Shown here piece by piece: positions 49,301 to 61,900 of a stretch of 64,000 nt of DNA; positions within the stretch are counted from its first letter, which is position 1, and each line of letters begins with the position of its first letter. The translations under genes and the position numbers were made by a program. The notes under the pieces were generated by a model, which was not told the origin of the DNA, searched no databases, and worked only from the letters and a program-made list of their open reading frames with translations. Origin of the DNA: Lottia gigantea (Eukaryota; Mollusca; Gastropoda; Lottiidae); the NCBI RefSeq assembly GCF_000327385.1, contig NW_008709715.1, positions 2,477,975 to 2,541,974 of the forward strand, given 5' to 3'.

Positions 49301-51537
49301 AATACGTTTGAAACAGTAGCAAATGTCTAAGGACAGACAGCAATACCTAGGCAGGAACTTGAGTTAAATAATTTGAATAATATTTTAAAGAATGAAGAAA
49401 ATCACTGAAATGAAATTACTCATAAAATTCTCATCCAAAAGAAGGGAAACAACTCTTGTATATATGTGAAGATTTTCTTTATTTGTTTTATATATTTCAC
49501 ATTATCACTAGTTTTGATAGCATAGTAGCTACTGGTTTTTTTTAAACCTTTGTCTGTAAAATGAGTTTTATAAAACTGTATAAAACAAATCACTTACTGT
49601 ATGTATTTTATCTTCTCTTTTTGATTTTAAGGTTGGACAAGCACTTTCTAATTTCTCCATCTACAATATGAAACATAAGTTAAGATAAAGCTGTTCTGCT
49701 TTTCTCAGTGAACCAATTAATGGATGAATTAAGACAAACAATGCCATGCCTAAAGTGATTAGTATAAGATGATGAAAACTTAATGCAAGTAATTATTCAA
49801 AGATGAGCTTAAATTATTTAATGAATATTAAGATCACACTCATCTGAGGTCTCCCTTTTGTTTTTCAAGAAATTTTGTTTTTCATGTAATTTTTTTTTTA
49901 ATTATAAATGAATAATTTGATTAAATCTTCATATAAAAAATTCAGTACAACCTTGTCCTTAAACAAAATCAGTCTATCAACAAGAGGAATAAACTGAAAC
50001 CTACTTAGCTTCTTACTTCTCAAAAATAATAAATTAATACTTACTCTAGTAATAATATCTATTAACTTTAACTTCATTGTTTCATTATAACTATCTAATT
50101 TCACAGATCTTGATAAAGGATTTACTACAAAAAAAAAATATATTTGCCCTTTCAAAGAATGTTACAACTTTATCAACACAGTCAACACTGATATGGAAAT
50201 TTATTTCTATGTATAATATCATCTAAATAATGGTTTGTTGAAAAAACTTACCACTTTGATGCCTCTTCACAACTTCTAATATATAAGGACTAAAAGATAA
50301 AAAAAAGAAGAGGTTTTGGACAAATCTGATTAAAATACAGTTCTAGATATTTTGTTTCATAAAAGGTACTCTGTGGGTTATTTGATTGTAGTTTTGGACA
50401 GCTTAATGAAGACTTGAACTATAGGGTCCATTGAAAATCAGATTTTCTTTCCCACATGACAGGAGCAACAACTCCACAACACAACAGGGACTAAAAATTT
50501 ACAATTTTATTTTTACCTTTGATGTGAATTGGCTTGTAATCTTTTATTTATTGGTACCATGGAATTTCTTTCATTTCTAACCTGAAAAAAAAAATATAAC
50601 AAATAACAAGATTCAACTTGCCACTATGACATGAACTACCTAGGCATATATCTTTAAACTATTAACCAAAAATGTTTGAATGAATGAATTTGAAATTAAA
50701 TATGACTGCTACTTATATTTAGAATAAAAATATTGTCTATGAAAGTTGAAAAGTGTTTTGAATTTTTTCAATATATTGGAATATCAGCCTCAAAATAGTA
50801 CTGATAGTCTTAGAATGTCTTTGCTTTGATAAAAAAAATAATCTTTTGTAAGTTCACAATAAAAAGAAACACACTTCTCTTTTAGAAATTTCAACCTAAA
50901 AAAATAATTAATTTTGACTGAAAATTGTCCTCTGAAAAAACAAATTTTGAAGACATAACATGTGCTCATCGTTATATTTTTATCAACATAAAGACATTCT
51001 AAGACTATCAGTATGATTTTGAGGCTGATATTCCTATTCTCATAAAAAGAAAATTTGCTTACCTTTAGAATTAGACTATTATCAAGTACAAATGTAGATA
51101 TTATTTTATTTCTGATATCATTACTACTTTCATCTTCATTAATCTCTATTTTATTTATTTCACTTCCACCAGGACCATTTTCTACAAAAAATAGCTTAAG
51201 CCTACAAAAGCTAGATGTGATGATCCTGTGTCATTTTACTTAATACAGCATAGTAGCCTGTCACTGTATTTTTCCTTTTTTTAAATTTACAGTAGCCTAA
51301 CAATGGCAATGTTGAAAGTGACACTGTCAGTATAAGTGTCACCTACACTGACTGCTATTATTATACAAGAGCTTTAAAGCAAATATTTAGATCATAATAG
51401 ATGACTGCATTCTTATTAAAGGTAGGTAAGGGCCCAGTTTTGGACTAGCATTCAGAAACGAAATAAATCTATACTTAAACTTTACCTGTTAGATAAAGCC
51501 TGTGAATTTTAATCCAGATCGTTTTCTTATCTGACAT
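46340..51537 (-). CDS. Unrecognised 173-residue protein with possible ubiquitin-like fold and C-terminal coiled coil
   Basis: I cannot name this gene. Exons on the minus strand: 51537-51486, 51181-51063, 50581-50517, 50289-50252, 50124-50045, 49660-49598, 46444-46340; 522 nt with stop, phase kept at all six junctions. Start MSDKKTIWIKIHRLYLT; a second strand-rich block STFVLDNSLILKVRNERNSM is followed by VPINKRLQ and SPYILEVVKRHQS. From there come TMKLKLIDIITRMEKLESAC and a charged helical stretch, ending RLSEADDARWDGMFNKNPLW-stop. The strand pattern of the first 90 residues suggests a small beta-grasp-like domain and the rest a short coiled coil; both are inference. The last intron is 3.15 kb while the others are about 130-480 nt. 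The gene lies head-to-head with CEP290, with 1.45 kb between start codons. Exact seven-exon phase closure makes it very unlikely to be chance. Confidence 0.75.
46690..46812 (-). repeat. Short dispersed repeat, copy 2 (in the last intron of the 173-aa gene)
   Basis: Read on the minus strand: 'cattttggggttgatttgag' 'tc', then about 20-30 nt later 'ctagaaatgtatgaaatcgc' 'ataattccttc'. This is the same pair of boxes as at 22,045-22,165, preceded here by 'ttaaagggacagttgcac'. Non-coding; no ends or target-site duplications could be fixed. Confidence 0.6.
46813..49597. other. Long last intron of the 173-aa gene
   Basis: AT-rich with no supported exon or repeat beyond the element at its distal end. 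Confidence 0.4.
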
Positions 51538-52992
51538 TTTGACAACCGGAAAAAACATCAAATAGTCAAATCGACCAAATGTCACATCGTCCAACGTTGT
51601 ATTGACTTGAACAGGGTAAACATAATCCGAAATGGTAAATACTAATACAGTATACAGTTCTATGCTCTAAGGAAAGGACTAACCGTCGTGGTTTGATTGA
51701 ATAAATGAATAAATTTTCTCGGCCCTGCTTACATAAATTGAATAGTTTCCAAATCCAGTTAGTTGGTGCTGGCATGGAACATAATTTATACGGAGTGTTC
51801 TATGGTGTTGGTCAGATCAGATGGATGGATTTATAATGATGTCTCTTTATTTCGAACTAATCTTACTAAAAAAAAATATTTTCATGATTCCAAAACGAAA
51901 TATTATTTTAATCAATATAGTTTTGTTAATTTTTCAAAATTATGTTATCAATAATAATGATCATATTATTTTCGTAAACATGGAGGTTAAATGAAAATAT
52001 ATTGATGCCATTTTATGAAGATCTTCACATGAGATTGTTGCGTTTCATTTTAAGATACTAAATGGTTACCGAATGTTTGAAAATGGCGGACATTCCGAGG
52101 TAAAAAATAAACAACTTTCAAAATCAGTGACTGCTAATGGTTTTTTAGGTAAAAGATTTTTTAGTTTTACTTCGCCGTTGCAGTATAATCTATTTACATC
52201 CTTTGTGACACGTTTTGAATCCTGTTGTAAATTGACTGGGTCGATAGCCATGGTTTATGTTTTTTGTTCATGATCAAACATGTTTTGTGTTATTTTGCCT
52301 GATATATTGTGACATTACCAGGGCCAACTGACAGTGACAACGACAATGACACATCTGAATAAATTGTTCAAGGCTTAGTGAATGAATGAAAAATACATTT
52401 GCTATGACACTCTTCAAAATTCTGTTCTGGAATGCAGATGACAATGAATGAATGACACTGGCGTGACAGTGACAGAAAAAGCTAAGAACATTGAGATTGG
52501 ACAATTATCTGATGCTGTGTGTGCTACAGGCTGTGCATATTAAGCATTCCTTGGAATGATAGGTCAATGTCACTGTCCTGGCAAAATTTTCCACATTCAA
52601 CACTTTAGGCCTTTGGTCTTACTCTTGACACCTTATTTAGCAGTCAAATAAACAGTGCAGAAAGTGGGATGTAAAACTTCATTCATTTTTTTTCAAGAAT
52701 TCTACACAAAATATACATACAGTCAAAAAGAATAGTCGCCAGATTACATGTTCCGAAGTTACTAGCTTCTTTTAACTCATGGAAAAATGAGATTATTAAT
52801 ATAAGATTATTAGATACCGTACACTAGATATTAACACAACATACAATTTGTTATAATCAGGATTTTTTTTTTATTTGATGAGAAGATAATGTGATATTTG
52901 CACGTTAATGTTTAAATTTAGGGTATGAATAAAATTAAAAATGACTATGTTGTAATCTTTCAGATAAGTGGTTGTAAGACATAACTGCCAAA
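51538..52992. promoter_or_regulatory. Divergent intergenic region upstream of CEP290, with a possible non-coding first exon
   Basis: Between the start of the 173-aa gene and CEP290. A plausible splice acceptor (polypyrimidine then CAG, 52961-52963) opens the exon carrying the CEP290 ATG, so at least one upstream 5' UTR exon is expected. A candidate ends with GAG/GTAAAA at 52101; it contains ATGGCGGACATTCCG at 52083, which would be a short upstream frame that stops soon after splicing (AG + ATAA). On the other strand an ATG at 52251 opens a 60-codon frame ending at a donor-like CG/GTAACC near 52,073 whose partner exon I cannot find. Confidence 0.4.
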
Positions 52993-55900
52993 ATGCCGCC
53001 ATTGGCATGGGACAAGATTATGACGGTTGAACCGTCTAGTCTTGATGCAGATGATGTAGAAAATCTGTATGATATGCTGAAAGATGTAAGTTCAATTTTT
53101 AAAAATTTGAGATAATCAATTGAACCACTCAGGAATACAGTATGTAGCAATTCATTAATTAAATGTTGCTGTGGTATTTCAATATTGAGCCATTTTTTGT
53201 CATTCCTTTATAATATGTTGCTTAATGATGTTTGATTTAAGATCTGTTATGTGGATTTTTTCACAGCAAAAATGTGATGAGTTTCAAAGTAATGAGATGT
53301 TGAAACAACTCTTTCAATATGGTTTACTTATTTTTGTGTATTTTAGGGTGATATTGGTTCAGAGACTGATCCTACCAAATTAAAGAAATTATTTAATGTC
53401 ACAAAAGAAGTTATGGTATCGAAATATCAAGAATCTGAGGAGGCAATGACAGAAGCTGAGAAAGAAGCAATCAAATCTGAAAAGAAAGGTTTGGAGATAA
53501 ATTTTTTATTTATAAATCTTGATGGTTCATTTATTAAATGTTTTAATTATTCTTGGTCAGCATTATAAACATGTTGCATTAGACTACCCTTTTGTTTAGA
53601 TGGACATGCATGGCTTTTAGATCTGTATGATTTATAGTTGCAAAAATATAGAAATGTATGTTTATTTTAGAAAATGAGTTAAAAGGAAAGATCACTAAGT
53701 TGAATAAAGAAATTGATGAATTAAAGGTAATGTGTGTATTAAATACGGCTTTTGATACAGCCCGATTTAAACTATATATATCACTTTAGAAAGTTAGACT
53801 AATATTAACATTCTCATATACATAATATTACTGATGCTTTTTGTAGACAAACTTGTTGTCATTATTTTCATTCTGAATAGTGATGCACACTTTTTCCCAT
53901 CTTTCACAATAATTCAAATGACTTTTATCTGTTTATCTTCCCATATCCAAACATGAAAGTGTTTCTGCTACTTTTTTATAGCAAAATATATCCAAGAATT
54001 TTTTTTTTGGTTTAATTTCTTTTATCAAGATAATTATGATTTCTTTGGAAACCTTTCCTTCTAATTTCGATATTTCTTCTATGATTTTAGAAATACGGAC
54101 CAGGTGATACAGGAGGTCCTGGTGCTTCTACAGCTAGAGACACCAGATATCTACGTGATCAGATTCGTGATTTAGAGGAACAGAATCAACAGTTACATGA
54201 TGAATCTCGCGATTTACAGAGAGATCTAAGTAATGAAAAGAGAGCAGCTGAAAAAGTAAGTTTACCCTTTTGTTATGAATTTATTGTAATGTTCAGCAGA
54301 GACATAGTGAGTTGGGAAGTGGCCTATTGAGTTTCACAGTTGCTTAGTGAGTTAGACTGCCTTTGTAAATTATACAATTGGAAAATGATAAAAAACATAT
54401 GTTGCTTTTTTCCTTAAATGCCCAATAAGGTATAGATCATTACAGTATATAAATAAAACTTCTATCTGTTACAGTATAGTGAAAAAATAAATGAACTAGA
54501 GGATGAATTGAGTAGACTTAGGAAAGATGTGAGTATATGTTTTTTTACTGATGCAACATCTATCTCTTTTCTTGGAGTGGTGGAATAGCCCCTAATGTCT
54601 GAATCTGCCTAGAAATGTCTCGACCAGACTTAATTGCCTAAATTAATTGCTAATTTTGAATCAAAATAGAGATTTAATTTTGAATTTTTTATTGAATCAT
54701 TATTATATGTGCCATCTAGACATTTAAGATTATTTTGGCAATATTGACAGCCATGTCTTCTGTCTGATTTGTTGGGTGAATGCTGCTTTTTTGATAACTA
54801 TATGGTATAGCCCTAACAACATGTTTCAGGTTCTGTTATAATATTTCTTACCCTACTTATATATGTAGTAATACACACTGATGACTATATTTTGTAGAAT
54901 GATCAATATAGACAAGATATTAGTGACTATATGATGCAGTTACAAGCTCAACGTGAAAACCTGGTAGCTAGGCGAGGTGATGATCAAGATATTCGAGAAA
55001 AAATGGCTAAAAAGAATCGTGAATTAAGTGATGTTATGGAAGAGCTACAGGTAAGCTTATTTCATCACGTATATGTACTTCTGTAGATTTGACTTATTTC
55101 TCTAATTAAAAATTTGGAAAATGTAAGATAGTCAAAAAAAGCAATGTCAGAAAGGAAACCAATTTATGATAATGGTTGCTATAAACTTATCAATGTTATT
55201 ATAGAATCTAACAGATAACAATGAGATACTACAGAAAAGATGTGAAGAATTAGAAGCTAATTTAACTGAAGCTAATGAACAGATGTTTAAAACTGCTGAA
55301 GATTATCAGAAAATAAAGGTGAACACATTTTTTAAAAGTTAACTAGCTCAAAGAAGAGATATTGTTATACGGTCATACTTCAGAGAGCTGGCCCTGAGTC
55401 AGCTTTCAATCCCTATCCTTGCCTATACCTGGCGTTACAAATATCTCCGTGAAGGGGTTAACAACTTTTGACTTTTATAAATGCAATACTACCCTCTCAT
55501 ATTGGTCATTTGCTAGTGAGTTAAATTCTTGTCTGCTAGGCAACTAGGTTCCTCAAGGGAAGAAATATTCTGATGCCACAACCAATGCATCCGTAAGTGT
55601 CAGCTTTTAACCACTATCATTTAATTTCAGAATGTACTACAACAGAGTGATGAAGTAACTGATAAACTAAGACAAGAAAATGAAGTTCTTAAGGCTGAGG
55701 TATATTACTAGTAATTTTCTACTGTAAATTTGTATTGGTTTTTTCCAATTCAAGTTTTTAATGTGTAATCGGCTGACTGAAACAAAACTTAGAAAAATTA
55801 AAAGCACTTGACAAATTTGCAGTGAAGAATAGCAGACTTTCTTATGCGTTCAATTGCAGGTTGTGCCATTAGCAAAAATGTTTAATAAACTTGAATCTGT

Positions 55901-58900
55901 TATGTAACTACAAAAACATTCCAATTTAATAGATTTAAGTTACATTAATGCTAAAACAAATGTGGTCTGCTCACATGCTGCTAAAAGAATTGATTGAAAT
56001 TATACATACTAAAAGATAAATAAAAGTTGTAATTTCTTATATCTTCTGTTTGAAATTTAGATTGAAGATTTCAAAGAAAAAGTACAGTCTAAATCAGAAT
56101 CTGATGATGCTATTATGATAGCTGTTAATAATAAAGTAGAAGAATGGAAGGTATAAATCTTTTTGATTTTTTACAGCGATATTTTTGTAGCATTTAGGTC
56201 TAGAACAAGGGGAATTATGTTTTCCTAGTCCAGTGTAGATAAATGAGAAAGAAGCAACAGATTATCTACAATATATGTCAGTTTATGTAGTTAATATTAA
56301 CATTTGCTACAATGAACCTTTGTGAAAAAATTGCATTCATTTATTGATCAAATTATTGATACAAATTTTCTTAGTGATCTCCAGGGAAGTCTTTGCCATT
56401 CATTCTATTTAACAGGAGAAAATTTTTCCTTTAACAACCAAAATATAACCAATACATTCAATCTGTTTTTCACTTCAATAGTGAAGTCCCAGATTTTGGT
56501 GAATTATTTTGAATATATTATAGGGTATTTTATCTGATAAAGATCAATCTATTGGTGAATTAAGAGAACAAGTATTTAAGTTACGAGAACAACTAATAGC
56601 AGCTAATATGGATACAGATAAAGCTTCGGTAGCAGCTCTCTCTCAGGTAAGGTCTAGTTATAGAAGCCATGGGATACATTCTCTACCTAAGATATGTCTT
56701 TGTTGTCTGATGTACAAACACGGTTTAAAGAGCATTGGGTCTTTAAACTCCCTCATATATGATAATCATACTTGAGTTAAAGGCATAATGATCTGAATAT
56801 ATAACAATCATCTGGATTTGGTAATAAGACATTGCTTGCAAGCAAGGTTATTTCATGTCTGTCATGTATGATTTCATTTGCCCCTAACTAAAAAAAAAGT
56901 AGATTGTTTCATACTAATTTTTATTTTGATATTTATCTCAACAGGCAACTAAAGATAAAGATAAACAAATAGAAGAATTAACAGAGAAAATAAGTCAGTA
57001 TGTATTAGATATGGAATCTAATGCTATAATTATAGATGATTTACGCAACGAATTAAATAGAGGTTTGTATTTTACAATGTTTTAATTCCAATATAGCTAT
57101 AGGCTTCATGTATATTATGCTGAAAATTACATGAAATGTGTGTAATTGATTTAAATCTTATGTTAATCATTAAAATAGGAGGAAAAGGTAATGAAAGTAG
57201 ATATGCTGCTAAACTCAGAGAATTACAAACTGAGGTAAAAGATAAACGAGAAACAATGAAGAATTTTGAAAATGAAGCTAAAAGAGCAGATGAAGATGCT
57301 CGAGTTAAAGATCAAGAATTATCAGAAGTTTTAGAAAGAATGAGACAATATGAAGCTGTGAGTACCTGTCTTGTCAAATTTTTCTAATTATTAGTACTTT
57401 CACAATATAATTTCTTTAATAATGTATTCTTAAGCATGCTACATCACAAGATTTTTGTAAAAATTTCACATTAAGTTTAAGTTAAGGTTGTCAAAATTTG
57501 CCAACATAGAAATAGGTTTGATACATGATTCTAGACCAAAGTTAGATTTAGTTTTTTTTTGTGTTTGTAACTGTGACCCTGTCTGTCTATTTGGTTCTTC
57601 AACTTGCATCTTCAAATGAATACCCTACACTTTACACTCCATTGATATATGTATTTCCTCTTGCTTCATTTAACAATATTAGGAATACTTTTAATATATT
57701 TCAGGGAGAATATGGTTTACAGGAAGCTGTAGCAGAGATTAAAGAATGTAAAACACAGGTTAAAATCAGAGACAGGTCAGTTTCCTTTACTGAATACCAA
57801 AAGTTGTTAAACTTGGTTTTTCTGCCTGCACTTTTCCCTAGATACTAATCCAAGCACTTCTGAGAAGAGTCCTTTCCATGGCAGAAATCTAATCTCTAAA
57901 ACATATCGTAAAATGTTTTATGTCAGCTCGGACCGTTTTGAGGAAAAAATGTACATAACAACTCATAGCAAGCTGCAGGAAAGTAAGATCCATTGCATAC
58001 AGTGTAAATTCACATTGAAGACCATCAGGATACACAAAATCTGAAAAAAATTGGTGGTTTCTGTAGATCAAAAGTTCTTATTTATAGACAAATAGAAGAA
58101 TTAACTCGCCATATTAATCAAGCTGAAATGAAGATTAATGATGTATTAGATGAAAATGAAGAATTAAGATATAAGTTAGGCATGGATCCGAAAGAACATC
58201 TAGATCTAACTGAATTTAGAAAAAATAAAGCTATCAGAAAAGAAGAGGAAAAAGCTTTGAATTTTATTTTACAAAGAGAAGTAAGAAACTTATTTATCTA
58301 ACCATATTGAATATTTTATTGTTTTTGTAGTTTTGTGCTTTTTTATTTGACTTTAAAAATAAGTATAGTTTTTCTCCCATTTTGATGCACAAATTAATTT
58401 TAATTTATGTGTACTGTGAAAATTTGACACAGATGTTTTTGACCTCCATACTTAAAAAAATTATTGATCTCCAGTCAGGTGAGGCAGAGTAATAGTCCTA
58501 CTTTTTAGCTGATTGATATTTTTGTTAATTTGTAGATTGAAAGATTAGAAGATGAGAGAATAGACTTGAAGAAAAAGATCAGGAAATTAGCACAGCAAAC
58601 TGGACAGAGGTCAGAATTAATAGTTAGTTGTATACATTGATTTAGATTTATAGAGTTCCATTCAAATCTACTGAAAATTCAGATGACCAGTTTTATTGGG
58701 GGAAACTCTTATAATCAGGTAAATTAAAACTCATTTAAAAGGGATAAATTGTTGATTTATGGTTGTTTATTTGTAGAGCTGTAGCTTTAGGATTAACAGC
58801 AGAAGATATGATAGCTGTACAAGAATATACTGAAGATTTAAAACATAAACATCATAATAAAACAGAATCTGTGGCCACTATTATTAAACGTGAAGTTGCT

Positions 58901-61900
58901 CAGGAAGAGAAAGTTATAAGAGTAAGTATGCATTTGTACTATCAAAAGGGATACTGCTTTCACACACCCAGTTGCAGGGTGAAATTGGGTGTGTAGAAAG
59001 AATGTCCTCTCAACTTTGATCCAAGAAACATTGCCTATACAGAAGCAGAGCCAGGTTTACGTTTGAGAGGGGGCGAGGGCTCCGCCATTGTGTCTATATT
59101 TAAGAAATATCTTATTACAAATTAAAGACTGGTCAATATTTGTTAATTAGCCAGGCTGTCTTCTGCCTTGATTAAGTCATTATTTAATGTCATTTTGATA
59201 AAGAGTCAATGGTTCACTAAAAAGTTTCTTGTCAATATCATAAATTAATGTTAGAATTAGATTTTTATAAATAATGATTTCTAATTAAGAACTGGGGCTT
59301 GCTATGCTCTGGAGTGGCATATGCTCAATATGATGTCTGTTTGTTTTTATTTATCAACTTATAGAGTCATGAATATAAGAATGAATATAAACGAAATCAA
59401 GATGATATAGAACAATATCAACACCAAAACGCTGAACTACGAGCTAAAACTAACCAATTACAACTAGAAAATCAACATTTACAAGACAGTGTTAAAGAAG
59501 TGCTACAAGTTTTAAAAGAAAAAGTTAAAGGTAAGAGTAGGTCAGATGCAAATGAGGTGAGGTCAGTTCTACTGTTATTCCGATTAGTTCTGTCAGATCA
59601 GATCTATCAGATACTCTAGGCTCTGTGGAGGAATTATATACATTCTTACTAAAGGTTAAGGATTTGTCACCCCTCAGCATAGAATTTCTTAATGATGAAA
59701 TATTAATATCTAATGTCTTAGTTTATAACATTGTTTATATATTTTCAGATGGTAAAGTGGACAGTTCTGCCATGCATTTACCAGCTGTTGATAGAATGTT
59801 GGCTGTGAGTATTATAATAATATTCTATAGTACTGATGATAGGATCAGTTGGGGGGACTGTTTTATCATTCAGATCTGAAAAAAATTAAGGCTCAATGTG
59901 TTTCCTCAACAGTTAGAACATGAAATTAGCAAATAAGGGCTTCTGCATGAAAGTACTCATCTTCATTTATCCTTTAGCTCCATTTAATTTCACCTAAACA
60001 ACAAAGAATACGTGTGACAGTATTTCTATTGTGGTTTTTATATCATTTGCAATTTTTTTAATGAAGTTTTCTCCAAGATTTCTCTAGAAATAAAGTTATA
60101 TTGACTGTAAATGTGGTTTGATATTACAGGCATTAGAAGCTAAGAAAGTTATCAGTGGTCATGATACATCATCCTATATGAAAGAACAGTTTGATATAAT
60201 GAGAGGTAGAAATGAAGAATTAAGAAATGAATTGAGAGAAAGTAGAGTTGAGACTACGAAAAATGCTTTAGAGAGAGATAAAGCTTTTAGTAAGGTATAG
60301 TACAGAAATGTCTTAGTAGGGGGAACAATTCAAAACATAAACATGAAAAGTTCACTTCACTTTATTTTGAATAATTGAAGTAATAATGAACTCAAGACCA
60401 AACTTGATTATGTTTTAAATATTGTTTATGTTCATGAACAATAGAAACTCTTAATTAGGTTTGTTGTAGACATCTTTTTTTTCTAAGTACTAGGCAGTCA
60501 TCCAAACGAATTTTGTCTTCTGATCTGCACATATATACAATGGACAAAATATTTACTGGAATCCCATGTCTTTCACTTCTTATTCAGAAAAAATGATATT
60601 TATTATTTACAAATTGTTTATTTGAGATTGAGAAATTGGAGAAAGATCATGTAGCTCTACAAGAATCAGGTGTTGGACCAGGGATGTTTCATGCCATGCC
60701 ATTACCAGAGGGTATGGCTATAACTAGTACAGAAATAATAGCTAGTCTTAATGAACATCTTGTAGTTACATTACAGGTTAGTGGATTCAATCACTTCTAA
60801 ACATAAGAATACATATCAAAACTGTTTCTCTTTCTTTATATCATTTATGTCTTAATGCCCTTGCTTGTTGTTTTCTATGTAAAAGCAGTATTCAAATTTG
60901 AATCTACGAACTTGGATGGGCCACATTAGATGGACAGCCGAGTTAATGGATTTTGTCAGAAACATGTTGTAAATATATCTAAATAGATATTGATATTTAA
61001 AGTGCTTTTATTATTACCGTAACAGGAGAATAGTATAAAAGATGAAAATGTCAAGAAAATGGAGTCATCTCTAGAAAATTATAAAAGAAAATTTGCTGTA
61101 ATGAGACATCAACAAGGTTTAGTTTATCAAGATTATCTGACTGAGAAAAAGGTAAGTTGTATTAACGAGTAGAAATGTCCAAACAATAGTCAGACCATTT
61201 TTCAAAATATTAAAAATGATACCCAAACTCCATTTTTGAAGGTGGATGTTTGTACTGAAAGTTATTGGTTTAATTTGATTTTTCTTCATCAGGAATTTGA
61301 AGAAGAAATGAATAAAGTAAAAGAACAACAGAAGAAATTAGAAGGAATGAGAGAAGATGATCAAGTTAGATTACAAGAATTTGATGTAAGAATTTTTCAC
61401 AAGCAAAACACAAACTTTGTCTGTTCTGATATAGAAAGTCTATATGTATAACTTTTGCATACATCTTTTCAATTGTAATCATGTTATCTATCAAGCATTA
61501 GATGAGGTCAATAAGATTTATTGTCTCTTTACTGCAATAAAAATCAATGGAAGCTGTCTTCTTGTGTTTTTGAAGTTAATATTTGCACTTAACCATTTAA
61601 TTATAGACTAATTAAAAACCATTTTTTATTTTATTCAGAGATTAATAGATACACTAGGACAAGATGATGTTGAAGTTAGAAGACGTGTAGCAGAATTAAC
61701 AAGAAAGATAACTGTACTACGTGTTAATGAAAAAGCTTTAACTAGAAGATATACTATCATGGAGGAAACAGAATCTACTTTACGAAAGGTTAGTTTCTTG
61801 TTTATCAAATTCCTTTCACCTTAGTAAAAAAAATAATGCTCACATTCCATGAAGATGTAACAGAGTCGTATAGTAAGTAATATACTAAACCACTCAGAAA

